From: Aquificaceae bacterium
GTDB lineage: Bacteria; Aquificota; Aquificia; Aquificales; Aquificaceae
Direction of reading: 5' to 3'
DNA length: 14,556 nucleotides
NCBI GenBank assembly: GCA_027014185.1
Contig: JALWEK010000051.1
Location: 1-14,556, forward strand
The notes beneath the pieces were generated by a model. The model saw only the letters and a program-made list of their open reading frames with translations. It made no database searches and was not told the DNA's origin. The position numbers and the translations under genes are program-made. Positions 7,946-14,556 of this stretch are shown in pieces. The number at the start of each line of letters is the position of its first letter. Within the stretch, counting starts at the first letter, position 1.

Positions 7946-9178
7946 TCACAGGCCGAGTAGCCTCTTTATGTCTGCGATCGTCGTGTTGTAGCTGTATATG
8001 GACTCCAGGTAAAGGAGCCTTGCCTCCTCGTAAGATCTTCTCGCCTCTAAGAGTTCCACCTGCGAGCCCACACCTTCCTTGTACCTCTCCGTTGCGTTCT
8101 TAAGGGACTCCATAGATGCCAGCAGCGTATCCTCCCTCGCGAGGAGTTCCTCCTCGAGTGCCTCCAGCTGTGATAGCAGTGAGTCGAGCTGGTTAAGGAG
8201 TTCCTTTCTTTTGAACTCTATCTCCTCTCTGATCTTCAGCTCCTCCAGCCTCTCCTGCATCACCCTTGCGCTTCTCTTCTGCCCGTCGAATACGGTAAAG
8301 TCTAGGCTGAGACCGAAGTTGTAGCCCTTCCTTGTATCCTCCACGAGCCTACCGTTCCTGAAGTCCATTATGTTCTCCACGTTGTAGTTGGCAAAAAAGG
8401 ACAGCCTGGGATAGTAGTCCGACCTCTTCAGATCGACACTTTCCCGCCTCACCCGTAGGGTCTTTTCCAGCACCACGAGAGCTGTGTTCCTCGCTAAGAG
8501 CAACTTCTGTGGGCTTTCTACTTTAAAGGAGAGCTTCTTTAGCTCACCTTCGAGCTCGAGCTCCTCGTTGATCCCGAGGAGGTTTTTGAGGGAGTTTAGA
8601 GAGGTTCTGTAATCACTCCTCGCCCTTATCAGGTCCGCCCTCGCCTGTCTGAGCTGGGCCCTGGCCCTCAAAAACTCGTACTTGGGGACTATCCCCTCCC
8701 TATACTTCTCCTCTACGAGCCTGAAGTAATCATCCCAGTATTTCAAAGACTCTTCCTTCTCCTTCACGACTTCTCTCTTAAAGAGTACGGCCCAGTAGAG
8801 TTTTTCCACCTCAGCCTTCAGACTGACCTTCACATCCTCTATCACGGCCTCCTGTAGCTCTCTGCTTCTCTTGGCGAGCTCGAGAGCGTCCCAGACGCTC
8901 TTATCGAAGATGGGTTGGCTCAGGGACAGGGTCAGGAAGTACTTGTTCTCCGGGACGAAGGAGGATATGTAGTTGGGATCCCATCTGGTAAACCTTGCCG
9001 AAAGGGTAATTGTAGGCAGGATACTTCCCCTCACCTCCCTTATCCTCTCCTCGACCTTTTTAAGGTCGAGCTCTGACTTTATACTCTCTATATTCTTTTT
9101 CAGGGCTATCTGCACAGCCTCCTCCAAGGTGAGCGGGTAGGAGAAGGCGAACAGGAGTAAGAGCAAGAGGAACCTCAT
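7946..9178 (-). CDS. TolC-family outer-membrane efflux channel
   Basis: The protein is 410 residues, close to the usual length for compact TolC/OEP members. It has a signal peptide (MRFLLLLLLFAFS), then LTLEEAVQIALKKN (16-29), the standard start of the first OEP repeat. Long alpha-helical, charged heptad stretches follow in two halves, for example around residues 95-200 and 290-390, as in the periplasmic tunnel. Strand segments such as YFLTLSLSQPIF and YNFGLSLDFTVFDG fit the beta-barrel parts. A second-half motif, RYKEGVGSQVELLEARRSYEEAR, is typical of the family. It should form the trimeric exit duct of the pump. Its ATG overlaps the stop of the fusion-protein gene as ATGA, so the two are translationally coupled. 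Substrate unknown. Confidence 0.93.
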   Translation of the reverse strand: MRFLLLLLLFAFSYPLTLEEAVQIALKKNIESIKSELDLKKVEERIREVRGSILPTITLSARFTRWDPNYISSFVPENKYFLTLSLSQPIFDKSVWDALELAKRSRELQEAVIEDVKVSLKAEVEKLYWAVLFKREVVKEKEESLKYWDDYFRLVEEKYREGIVPKYEFLRARAQLRQARADLIRARSDYRTSLNSLKNLLGINEELELEGELKKLSFKVESPQKLLLARNTALVVLEKTLRVRRESVDLKRSDYYPRLSFFANYNVENIMDFRNGRLVEDTRKGYNFGLSLDFTVFDGQKRSARVMQERLEELKIREEIEFKRKELLNQLDSLLSQLEALEEELLAREDTLLASMESLKNATERYKEGVGSQVELLEARRSYEEARLLYLESIYSYNTTIADIKRLLGL

Positions 9179-10230
9179 CTCTCCCTAACCCTCTGGCCCT
9201 CTTTGAGGAACATGAGGTTTTCAACCACAACCCTTTCCCCTTCCTTTATACTCCCTAAAACTACTGAGGTTCCATCTTCATGCCCAACCACCCTGACCGG
9301 GACACGGACCGCCCTCGAGTCCCTCACCACCCAGAGGAAGCTCTGCTCCTGGAAGAGCTGGACCGCGTGCTCCGGGACTAAAAAGGCCTTAACTTTCTTG
9401 TATCCAAAACTCACCCTCCCGTACATTCCGGGCTTCAGTATCCTGTTTCGGTTGTCTATCCTAGCCTTTACCGTAACGAGCCTGTTTTCGTCCGCCGAAG
9501 GGGATATGTACTCCACATCCGCCTTCAGGCTTCTACCTTCCACGAACACCTCGATAGGTGTGCCCCGTTTTAAAAACAGTGCTATCTCCTGGGGTACCTT
9601 GAAGACAAACCTGAGAGGGTACGGCTTTACCATCCGATAGCACACTGTCGATGGGTTCACTAGGTCTCCGATGCTAACGAACCTCTTTACCACGTAGCCG
9701 CTGAAGGGAGCCTTTAGCTGCGTTCGTTCTACATCTATCCTTCTCTTCTCTACGGTGGCTTTTATACGCTCCACCCGAGCCTTCAAGGTCTCGAGCTTGG
9801 TTTTCGCCTCCTCGAACTCTTCCCTACTTATAAGCTCCTTCTCGTAGAGCCTCTTTCTCCTTTCGTATATCTTCAGCTGGTTCTCGTAACTTTCCATCGC
9901 TTCCCTGAGGCTCCAGAGTGCTTCCCTGTACAGGGCCCTGTAATCCTTGTCCTCTATCTTGAGCAGAAGCTCCCCCTCCTTTACCCAGCTCCCCTCCTCC
10001 ACAAAGATCTTCTTTACCCTTCCGCTCACTAAGGGCCTTACGTCAGCCTCCTCAACTGCCTCCAGGTACCCGTTCGTCTCGTATCTGAGCGTGTAAGTTA
10101 CAGGTCTGAGCTTAACGGTCTTTACCTCGACCACCCTCTCGGTAGAGGAACCCTTGGGTCTTTCGGCCTTGTCACATGAGAGTAGGAGCAAGAGAATGCT
10201 CAGGACGAAGAGTAGTGACTGGCCGGTCAT
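9175..10230 (-). CDS. RND efflux periplasmic adaptor (membrane fusion protein), lipoprotein
   Basis: From ATG 10230 the protein is 351 residues. Residues 5-19 form a lipoprotein signal ending LLSC (Cys19), and Asp20 at +2 is the classic inner-membrane retention residue in E. coli. Two lipoyl half-motifs, ADVRPLVSGRVKKIFVEEGS (62-81) and LKAPFSGYVVKRFVSIGD (172-189), flank a coiled-coil hairpin (about 95-168). Beta-barrel and membrane-proximal domains follow (about 205-351; KPGMYGRV at 266-273). It links the RND pump to the TolC-like channel. The start is uncertain: in-frame ATGs also lie at 10239 (SD-like GAGAGG 7 nt upstream), 10254 and 10269, the last giving a basic MKKR start. I prefer 10230 because it fits a leaderless mRNA from the central -10 box; the basic residues further upstream are antisense to conserved pump codons. 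Still, the short form lacks a positively charged n-region. Confidence 0.9.
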   Translation of the reverse strand: MTGQSLLFVLSILLLLLSCDKAERPKGSSTERVVEVKTVKLRPVTYTLRYETNGYLEAVEEADVRPLVSGRVKKIFVEEGSWVKEGELLLKIEDKDYRALYREALWSLREAMESYENQLKIYERRKRLYEKELISREEFEEAKTKLETLKARVERIKATVEKRRIDVERTQLKAPFSGYVVKRFVSIGDLVNPSTVCYRMVKPYPLRFVFKVPQEIALFLKRGTPIEVFVEGRSLKADVEYISPSADENRLVTVKARIDNRNRILKPGMYGRVSFGYKKVKAFLVPEHAVQLFQEQSFLWVVRDSRAVRVPVRVVGHEDGTSVVLGSIKEGERVVVENLMFLKEGQRVRER

Positions 10231-10237
10231 ACCGCAC

Positions 10238-10245
10238 ATTATAAT
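10238..10245. promoter_or_regulatory. Palindromic bidirectional -10 element between the efflux units
   Basis: ATTATAAT is its own reverse complement, giving TATAAT on the plus strand (10240-10245) and TATAAT on the minus strand (10243-10238). Each hexamer ends exactly 7 nt before a start codon: ATG 10253 rightward and ATG 10230 leftward. Neither start has a convincing SD at this spacing, so both mRNAs could be leaderless. The -35 regions would lie inside the opposite genes and are weak; GTGAC at 10215-10219 is the best rightward candidate, with long spacing. Confidence 0.65.
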
Positions 10246-10252
10246 ACCTCTC

Positions 10253-13200
10253 ATGTACCGCTTCTTCATAAACAGGCCCGTTACAACATTCATGCTTATG
10301 CTCACATTTGTCCTATTGGGCCTGTATGCGTACAGAAACATACCCGTTGATAGATTCCCGGACGTCGATTTTCCGGTGGTCAGTGTAACCACCATATACG
10401 AGGGGGCCAACCCGTACGTGGTGGATACTGTGGTTACGAGGGAGATAGAGGAGGAGCTCGCCTCCATAAGCGGTGTGGACTCGATAGTGGCCAAGAGCTA
10501 CACGGGAGTTTCCAGGATAAGCGTGATCTTCGACCTGGATAAGGACATAGATGTTGCCGCCCAGGAGGTAAGGGATGCGGTCCAGAGGGCCTACAGAAGG
10601 ATGCCCGAGGGTGTGGATCCTCCTTCCGTTAGGAAGCTAAACACCTCCATGGCCCCGATAATGGCCGTCCTCGTCCACGGTGACGTGGACTACGGGATCA
10701 TCTCCTACTTCGCCGACAAGGTTGTAAAGAGGGAGTTCGAGAGGGTGAGGGGGGTTGCCGAGGTTCACCTGGGAGGCTTCAGGGACAGGGTTATGTGGAT
10801 AAGACTCGACCCGGAGAGACTTTTCTCCAGAGGCCTCACGGTGACGGATGTGATAGAGGTCTTCAGGAAGAACAACGTGGAAACCCCCGCCGGGAGGATA
10901 TACAGCAAGAACAGGGAGTACGTTCTCAGGATAATGGGAAAGTTCAAGAGTGCCGAGGAGATAAACGACCTGATAATCAGGAACGGGATCAGGCTCAGGG
11001 ACGTGGGGCACGCCGAGTTCTCCTACGATGAGAGAAGGAACGCGGTAAGGTTCAACCTAAAGTCTGCCGTGGCGCTCATCGTTTACAAGGAGAGCAAGAC
11101 GAACACCGTTCAGGTGGCGGAGGGGGTTATAAGGAAGATAGAGGAGCTGAGGAATGTGGCCCCCGAGGGGGTGAGCATAGACGTAAACTACGACGCCTCG
11201 GTTTTTATAAAGAGGAGCGTCGCGGACGCGACCCACGAGATAATCGTGGGTAGCCTTCTGACAGCTCTCATAGTCTTTCTCTTTCTCGGGAGCGTGAGGT
11301 TCACACTCATCCCTGTGCTGGCCATCCCCATCTCAATACTGGGGGCTGTGTTCGTTCTCTACCTCACCGGAAACTCGCTTAACACCCTGTCCCTGCTGGC
11401 CCTTGCCGTGGCGGTGGGCATAGTGATAGACGATGCGATAGTCGTCCTGGAGAGCATATACAGGAGGAACGAAGAGGGTCTGAGGGGCACGGAGGCGGCG
11501 GTCGTCGGCACCAGGATAGTCGTCTTTGCACTTCTCTCATCCACCGCTTCGCTGATAGTCATATTCCTGCCCATACTATTCCTTAAGGGTCCGGTGGGCG
11601 TTTTCTTCGGTGTGTTCAGCTTCACCCTGATAACCGCGATAGCCATCTCCTTCCTCGTCTCGATCTCCTTCACCCCTATGCTCTCGGCAAGGCTCGTGAG
11701 CTCTGAAGGCAAGAACGTGTTTATGAGGGCTTACGAAAGGTTTGAAGCTCTGTTCGACGTAGCCCTTAGGTGGTCCTTGAACCACAAGCTCGTTATCCTG
11801 CTTATCTCCTTGGGAACGGTGATAGGCGGCCTCCAGCTCGCCAAGATAACCAAGAAGGAATTCTTCCCGGTTGTGGACGAGGGGAGGTTCATAATAAGGT
11901 TCGAGACCCCCCTGGGATCCTCCTTCGAATTCACCAACAGGAAGGCGAGGGAAATCGAGAAAATTCTGGTATCAAATCCCTACGTTCTCAGGTACGGTAT
12001 GGCCGTGGGAGAGGGTCTGATAAGCCCGACAGTGAACGGAGGTATGTTCTTCGTAACCCTGAAAGACAGGAAGGAGAGGCCTCATCAGAAGATCGTGATG
12101 AACATGGTTAGGGACAAGCTCAAAGAGATAAAGGACGTCAGGGCTTCCGTTGAGGTTCCCTCGGTGGTAGGTGCCCGCGGTGGGAGGCAGACGGACATTC
12201 AGTACGTTGTGAGGGGCGAGTCTCTGGAGGAGCTGGCGAGGGTTGCGGACTCGCTGGTTTCCTTCCTAAAAGGGAGGGGAGGTTACGCGGACATAGACAC
12301 GGACATACGGGTAAACCAGCCGGAGATAAGGATAAAGGTGGACAGGGACAAGCTAAGGGATCTTGGTTTGAGCGTGGAGGATGTGGGGAACACGCTGACA
12401 GCTCTTTTTGGGAAGCTCTGGGTGGGTACCTACGAGCTTGGCTCGGAGAGCTACGATGTTTACGTTAAGGCCGAGGAGGATTTTCTGAGAACCTACGAGA
12501 ACTTGAAAAAGGTCTTCCTGAGGGCCAAGAACGGCCAGCTCGTTCCCCTGACTTCTGTGGTGAGTTACGAGCTGAAACCGGGCTACACCGTCATCAACAG
12601 GTACAACAGGCAGTACTCCTTCATCCTGTTTGCCAACCTCAGAGACAAGTCCCTCGGTGAGGCGGTCGCCGAGATAGAGGTGTTTCTGAAGAGAGTCCTA
12701 CCTCCCGGATACACCTTCGAGCCTACAGGACACACGAAAGAATTCCAGAGGGCCTTTGCGGGGCTCTCACTCGCCCTGCTGGTTGCGGTTGCGGGGGTTT
12801 ACATGATACTCGCTTCCCTGTTCGAGAGCCTGGTTCACCCCTTTACCGTTATGCTCACGCTCCCCTTGGCTATCTCCGGCGTATTCGGTCTCATATACAT
12901 AACCGGGGGCAGCCTTAACATACCTTCCTACTTCGGAGTGATACTCCTGATAGGTCTGGTGGCGAGGGATTCCGTCCTCTTCATAGAGAGGATCGTTCAG
13001 CTCAGAAAGGAGGGCGAGAGCGTTAGGGAAGCGATAATGAAGGCGAGGAAGGAGAGGCTCAGACCCATCTTGATGACCACGCTCACCATAATGTTCGCAC
13101 TGCTTCCCGTAGCCCTCGGATTAACCGAGGGGGCGGAGCTGAGGCAACCTCTGGCTGTGGCGGTTATAGGAGGCCTAACAACTGCACTTCCACTCAGCCT

Positions 13201-13264
13201 GTTCGTGATACCTGCAGTTTACGAGCTATTTGAGAGGGTCAGAGGTATCCGAACTCTCCGCTGA
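10253..13264 (+). CDS. RND-family efflux pump (HAE1/AcrB-like inner-membrane transporter)
   Basis: I start at ATG 10253, giving 1003 residues with the family N-terminus MYRFFINRPVTTF; an ATG at 10154 in the same frame only adds antisense of the adaptor gene. TM1 is about 11-28, followed by porter domain 1 with FPDVDFPVVSV. TM2-6 begin around 328. TM4 carries GIVIDDAIVV with Asp393 and Asp394, the proton-relay pair of AcrB. A second periplasmic domain (about 545-855) precedes TM8-12. In TM10 the usual Lys of GLVxKN is replaced: GLVARDSVLF has Arg905 and Asp906. The pump should trade protons for export of drugs, lipids or other hydrophobic compounds with the adaptor and TolC-like partner transcribed divergently. 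The TM4 DD pair and the lack of heavy-metal-type residues argue for HAE1 over CusA-like. The 3' end overlaps the next, convergent gene by 26 nt. Confidence 0.94.
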   Translation: MYRFFINRPVTTFMLMLTFVLLGLYAYRNIPVDRFPDVDFPVVSVTTIYEGANPYVVDTVVTREIEEELASISGVDSIVAKSYTGVSRISVIFDLDKDIDVAAQEVRDAVQRAYRRMPEGVDPPSVRKLNTSMAPIMAVLVHGDVDYGIISYFADKVVKREFERVRGVAEVHLGGFRDRVMWIRLDPERLFSRGLTVTDVIEVFRKNNVETPAGRIYSKNREYVLRIMGKFKSAEEINDLIIRNGIRLRDVGHAEFSYDERRNAVRFNLKSAVALIVYKESKTNTVQVAEGVIRKIEELRNVAPEGVSIDVNYDASVFIKRSVADATHEIIVGSLLTALIVFLFLGSVRFTLIPVLAIPISILGAVFVLYLTGNSLNTLSLLALAVAVGIVIDDAIVVLESIYRRNEEGLRGTEAAVVGTRIVVFALLSSTASLIVIFLPILFLKGPVGVFFGVFSFTLITAIAISFLVSISFTPMLSARLVSSEGKNVFMRAYERFEALFDVALRWSLNHKLVILLISLGTVIGGLQLAKITKKEFFPVVDEGRFIIRFETPLGSSFEFTNRKAREIEKILVSNPYVLRYGMAVGEGLISPTVNGGMFFVTLKDRKERPHQKIVMNMVRDKLKEIKDVRASVEVPSVVGARGGRQTDIQYVVRGESLEELARVADSLVSFLKGRGGYADIDTDIRVNQPEIRIKVDRDKLRDLGLSVEDVGNTLTALFGKLWVGTYELGSESYDVYVKAEEDFLRTYENLKKVFLRAKNGQLVPLTSVVSYELKPGYTVINRYNRQYSFILFANLRDKSLGEAVAEIEVFLKRVLPPGYTFEPTGHTKEFQRAFAGLSLALLVAVAGVYMILASLFESLVHPFTVMLTLPLAISGVFGLIYITGGSLNIPSYFGVILLIGLVARDSVLFIERIVQLRKEGESVREAIMKARKERLRPILMTTLTIMFALLPVALGLTEGAELRQPLAVAVIGGLTTALPLSLFVIPAVYELFERVRGIRTLR

Positions 13265-13589
13265 GATCCTCCTTTACCTTTATCCATCTGGGGAAGAACC
13301 TCTCGGGCTCCTTCAGGGGAAAATCGAACTCCTCGAAGCCCCTATCGCCTCCACAGAACCTGCTACCTACAGCTCTGAACTTTACGAAGACAGGAACGCC
13401 CTCTATACTCTCCTCGAGGTCGTACTCATCCACACTTTCTACGAGCTCTGCCCTGAACCGCTTCGCTATCAGACAGCTGAACTTGAGGGTAGGGTAGAGG
13501 GCTATGGCCTTCCCCTCTCTCCTCGCTCTTTCTATAACTTTCCTCTCGATCTCTATCTTCGGCGTTCTTATCAGCACACCCACCGCCAT
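13239..13589 (-). CDS. Conserved-looking hypothetical protein, 116 aa
   Basis: I do not recognise this protein. It is real by position: a strong SD (GAGGAGG) precedes ATG 13589, which lies 3 nt after the permease stop, and codon use (AGG/AGA, ATA) matches its neighbours. It is soluble, with no signal or membrane helix. The N-terminal part looks alpha/beta: VGVLIRTP (3-10), a basic helix (11-27) and AIALYPTLKFSCLIAKRF (29-46). Then come an acidic stretch (VESVDEYDLEESIEG), a strand VPVFVKFRAVG, and an odd Gly/aromatic segment FCGGDRGFEEFDF (78-90) with Cys79. Cys39 is the only other cysteine. It is probably co-transcribed with the permease, but a transport role would be a guess. Its last 26 nt are antisense to the end of the RND gene. 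Confidence 0.75.
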   Translation of the reverse strand: MAVGVLIRTPKIEIERKVIERARREGKAIALYPTLKFSCLIAKRFRAELVESVDEYDLEESIEGVPVFVKFRAVGSRFCGGDRGFEEFDFPLKEPERFFPRWIKVKEDLSGEFGYL

Positions 13590-13592
13590 GGC

Positions 13593-14556
13593 TCACCTCC
13601 TCTCCATTATGATACGCTTGCTGACACCCCTGTAAAGCGCCTCGAAGAGAACCACCCCCAGAAGTATCCCGACTATGGTGTATAAGGTGTCTCTGCTGCT
13701 CTCCCACTGGTAGAACATTATGGTTATCAGGACCGCTACGATAACGAGAAGGCTGAGGATTATAAAGACCCTGTTCCCACCCGTTAGACTTGCGAGCCTG
13801 TAGTGGGATACTAGAACGAACACATAGATGACAAGGAAGACGGTGCTGATCAGGTTAGCTATCCCGCTGAGATCGAAGGTGAGGGCAAAGACTAGGCTGA
13901 GGACAGCCGTTATGTATAGGCCTTCCGGCGCCCTGAACCAGATTTTCCTTTCGAATATGGCTGGCAGTTTTCCCTCCTTGGCCAGGGCGTAAGACACGTT
14001 CGCACCTCCGTAGAGGGTCGCGTTTATGGCCGACGCTGTGGAGAAGAGAGCCCCCAGGGATACGAGGACAAACCCGAACTCTCCCAGAAAGGGCCTCGCC
14101 GCCTCTGCGAGTGCGTACTCCTTGGCCCTCACGAGACCTTCCGTACCAAGGTTCCCCAGGGCGGTCAGAGAAACGGAGACGTAAACGAAGGCTACCACCG
14201 CAAGGCTCAGGTATATGGCGCGTGGAACGTTCCTCTTGGGATCCTCTATGTTCTCGGAGGCGTTCGTTATCAGTCCAAAGCCCATGTATGTGAGGAAGAG
14301 GACCGTGGAGGCGTATATCGTATCCTTAATCTCTTCGGGCTGAAAGGAGGGGGCCACGTTCTCCAGTTTTATACTCCAAATCCCCAGAAGGACGAAGAAA
14401 AGCAGTATTGAGACCTTGATCAGAACTATCCAGAACTCCGCCCTCCCTACAGCCTTTGATCCGAAGAAGTTGAGCGCAGTGAAGATAGAAAGTACAGCCG
14501 TCTCCACGAAGGACAGCCTCAGGTAGGTTATCTCAAGCCCGAGCAAGGCTAAGAAG
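13593..14556 (-). CDS. APC-superfamily amino acid/amine permease (N-terminal part beyond right edge)
   Basis: The frame is open at the right edge, with 320 residues visible and the N-terminus missing; a TTG at 14546 is not a credible start. About nine hydrophobic segments are seen, starting near residues 18-30, 41-60, 82-98, 115-133, 155-172, 207-222, 226-248, 256-275 and 285-303. The segment YMGFGLITNASENIEDPKR (90-108 of the fragment) followed by NVPRAI is the cytoplasmic loop signature of APC permeases (GFE..t..aEE..nPkR.iPrAI), though the usual GFE reads GFG here. A full protein would have about 12 TM helices and roughly 420-450 residues. The substrate is likely an amino acid or amine, not determinable from this part. 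It precedes and probably shares a transcript with the hypothetical gene. Confidence 0.88.
   Translation of the reverse strand, partial: FLALLGLEITYLRLSFVETAVLSIFTALNFFGSKAVGRAEFWIVLIKVSILLFFVLLGIWSIKLENVAPSFQPEEIKDTIYASTVLFLTYMGFGLITNASENIEDPKRNVPRAIYLSLAVVAFVYVSVSLTALGNLGTEGLVRAKEYALAEAARPFLGEFGFVLVSLGALFSTASAINATLYGGANVSYALAKEGKLPAIFERKIWFRAPEGLYITAVLSLVFALTFDLSGIANLISTVFLVIYVFVLVSHYRLASLTGGNRVFIILSLLVIVAVLITIMFYQWESSRDTLYTIVGILLGVVLFEALYRGVSKRIIMERR

Noticed and set aside
10154..10252. 33-codon N-terminal extension of the RND pump from ATG 10154
   Set aside because: The family begins at the MYRFF-type segment with TM1 directly after it; the extension is antisense to the adaptor signal peptide.
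10231..10494. Upstream 88-codon extension of the adaptor protein from ATG 10494
   Set aside because: It is antisense to the conserved start of the RND pump, and the lipoprotein signal would be buried inside the protein. Closer in-frame ATGs at 10239, 10254 and 10269 remain possible and are noted in the feature.

Overview
The window is an ordinary, densely packed piece of bacterial chromosome. Coding takes up nearly everything and the longest gap between genes is 206 nt. Arginine is mostly AGG/AGA and isoleucine mostly ATA, the proteins are compact, charged and rich in Lys/Glu/Val, and the left-edge gene has a DHH-CBS-nucleotidyltransferase fusion of a kind I recall from Aquifex. Together these suggest a thermophilic Gram-negative bacterium, most likely in the Aquificota. 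This is inference from style and gene content; no rRNA gene is present to settle it.

Layout. (1) 1-2090, minus strand: a two-gene unit with a membrane-anchored YbjQ-like protein followed by a DHH/CBS/tRNA nucleotidyltransferase-like protein cut by the left edge. (2) 2091-2296: a divergent control region with a sigma-70-like promoter facing left, an AT-rich repeat cluster, and a perfect sigma-54 promoter facing right. (3) 2297-6545, plus strand: a nitrogen-assimilation operon, glnB-glnA-amtB, followed by a predicted outer-membrane porin and a strong intrinsic terminator. A GC-rich hairpin sits between glnA and amtB. (4) 6567-7319, plus: a HAD-family phosphatase, possibly translated from a leaderless mRNA. 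(5) 7312-7904, minus: rplU-rpmA (ribosomal proteins L21 and L27) with its own promoter. (6) 7946-13264: a tripartite RND efflux system split over two divergent units, membrane-fusion lipoprotein plus TolC-type channel on the minus strand and the RND pump on the plus strand. They are separated by about 22 bp holding one palindromic -10 element that could serve both directions. (7) 13239-14556, minus: an unrecognised 116-aa protein preceded by an APC-type permease that runs off the right edge.

How the genes work together. AmtB brings in ammonium, GlnA assimilates it, and GlnB senses 2-oxoglutarate and ATP/ADP to control AmtB and GlnA. Placing all three behind a sigma-54 promoter fits induction under nitrogen limitation. 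The porin shares the strand and probably the transcript, which makes a matching outer-membrane uptake role plausible. The efflux genes form a complete inner membrane-periplasm-outer membrane pump, with an unusual Arg in place of the usual proton-relay Lys in TM10.

I saw no mobile element, CRISPR array, tRNA or defence system. The points most worth a second look are regulatory architecture (the symmetric divergent promoter and the sigma-54 control region), the porin in the nitrogen operon, and the RND relay substitution. I did not find a wholly new system.
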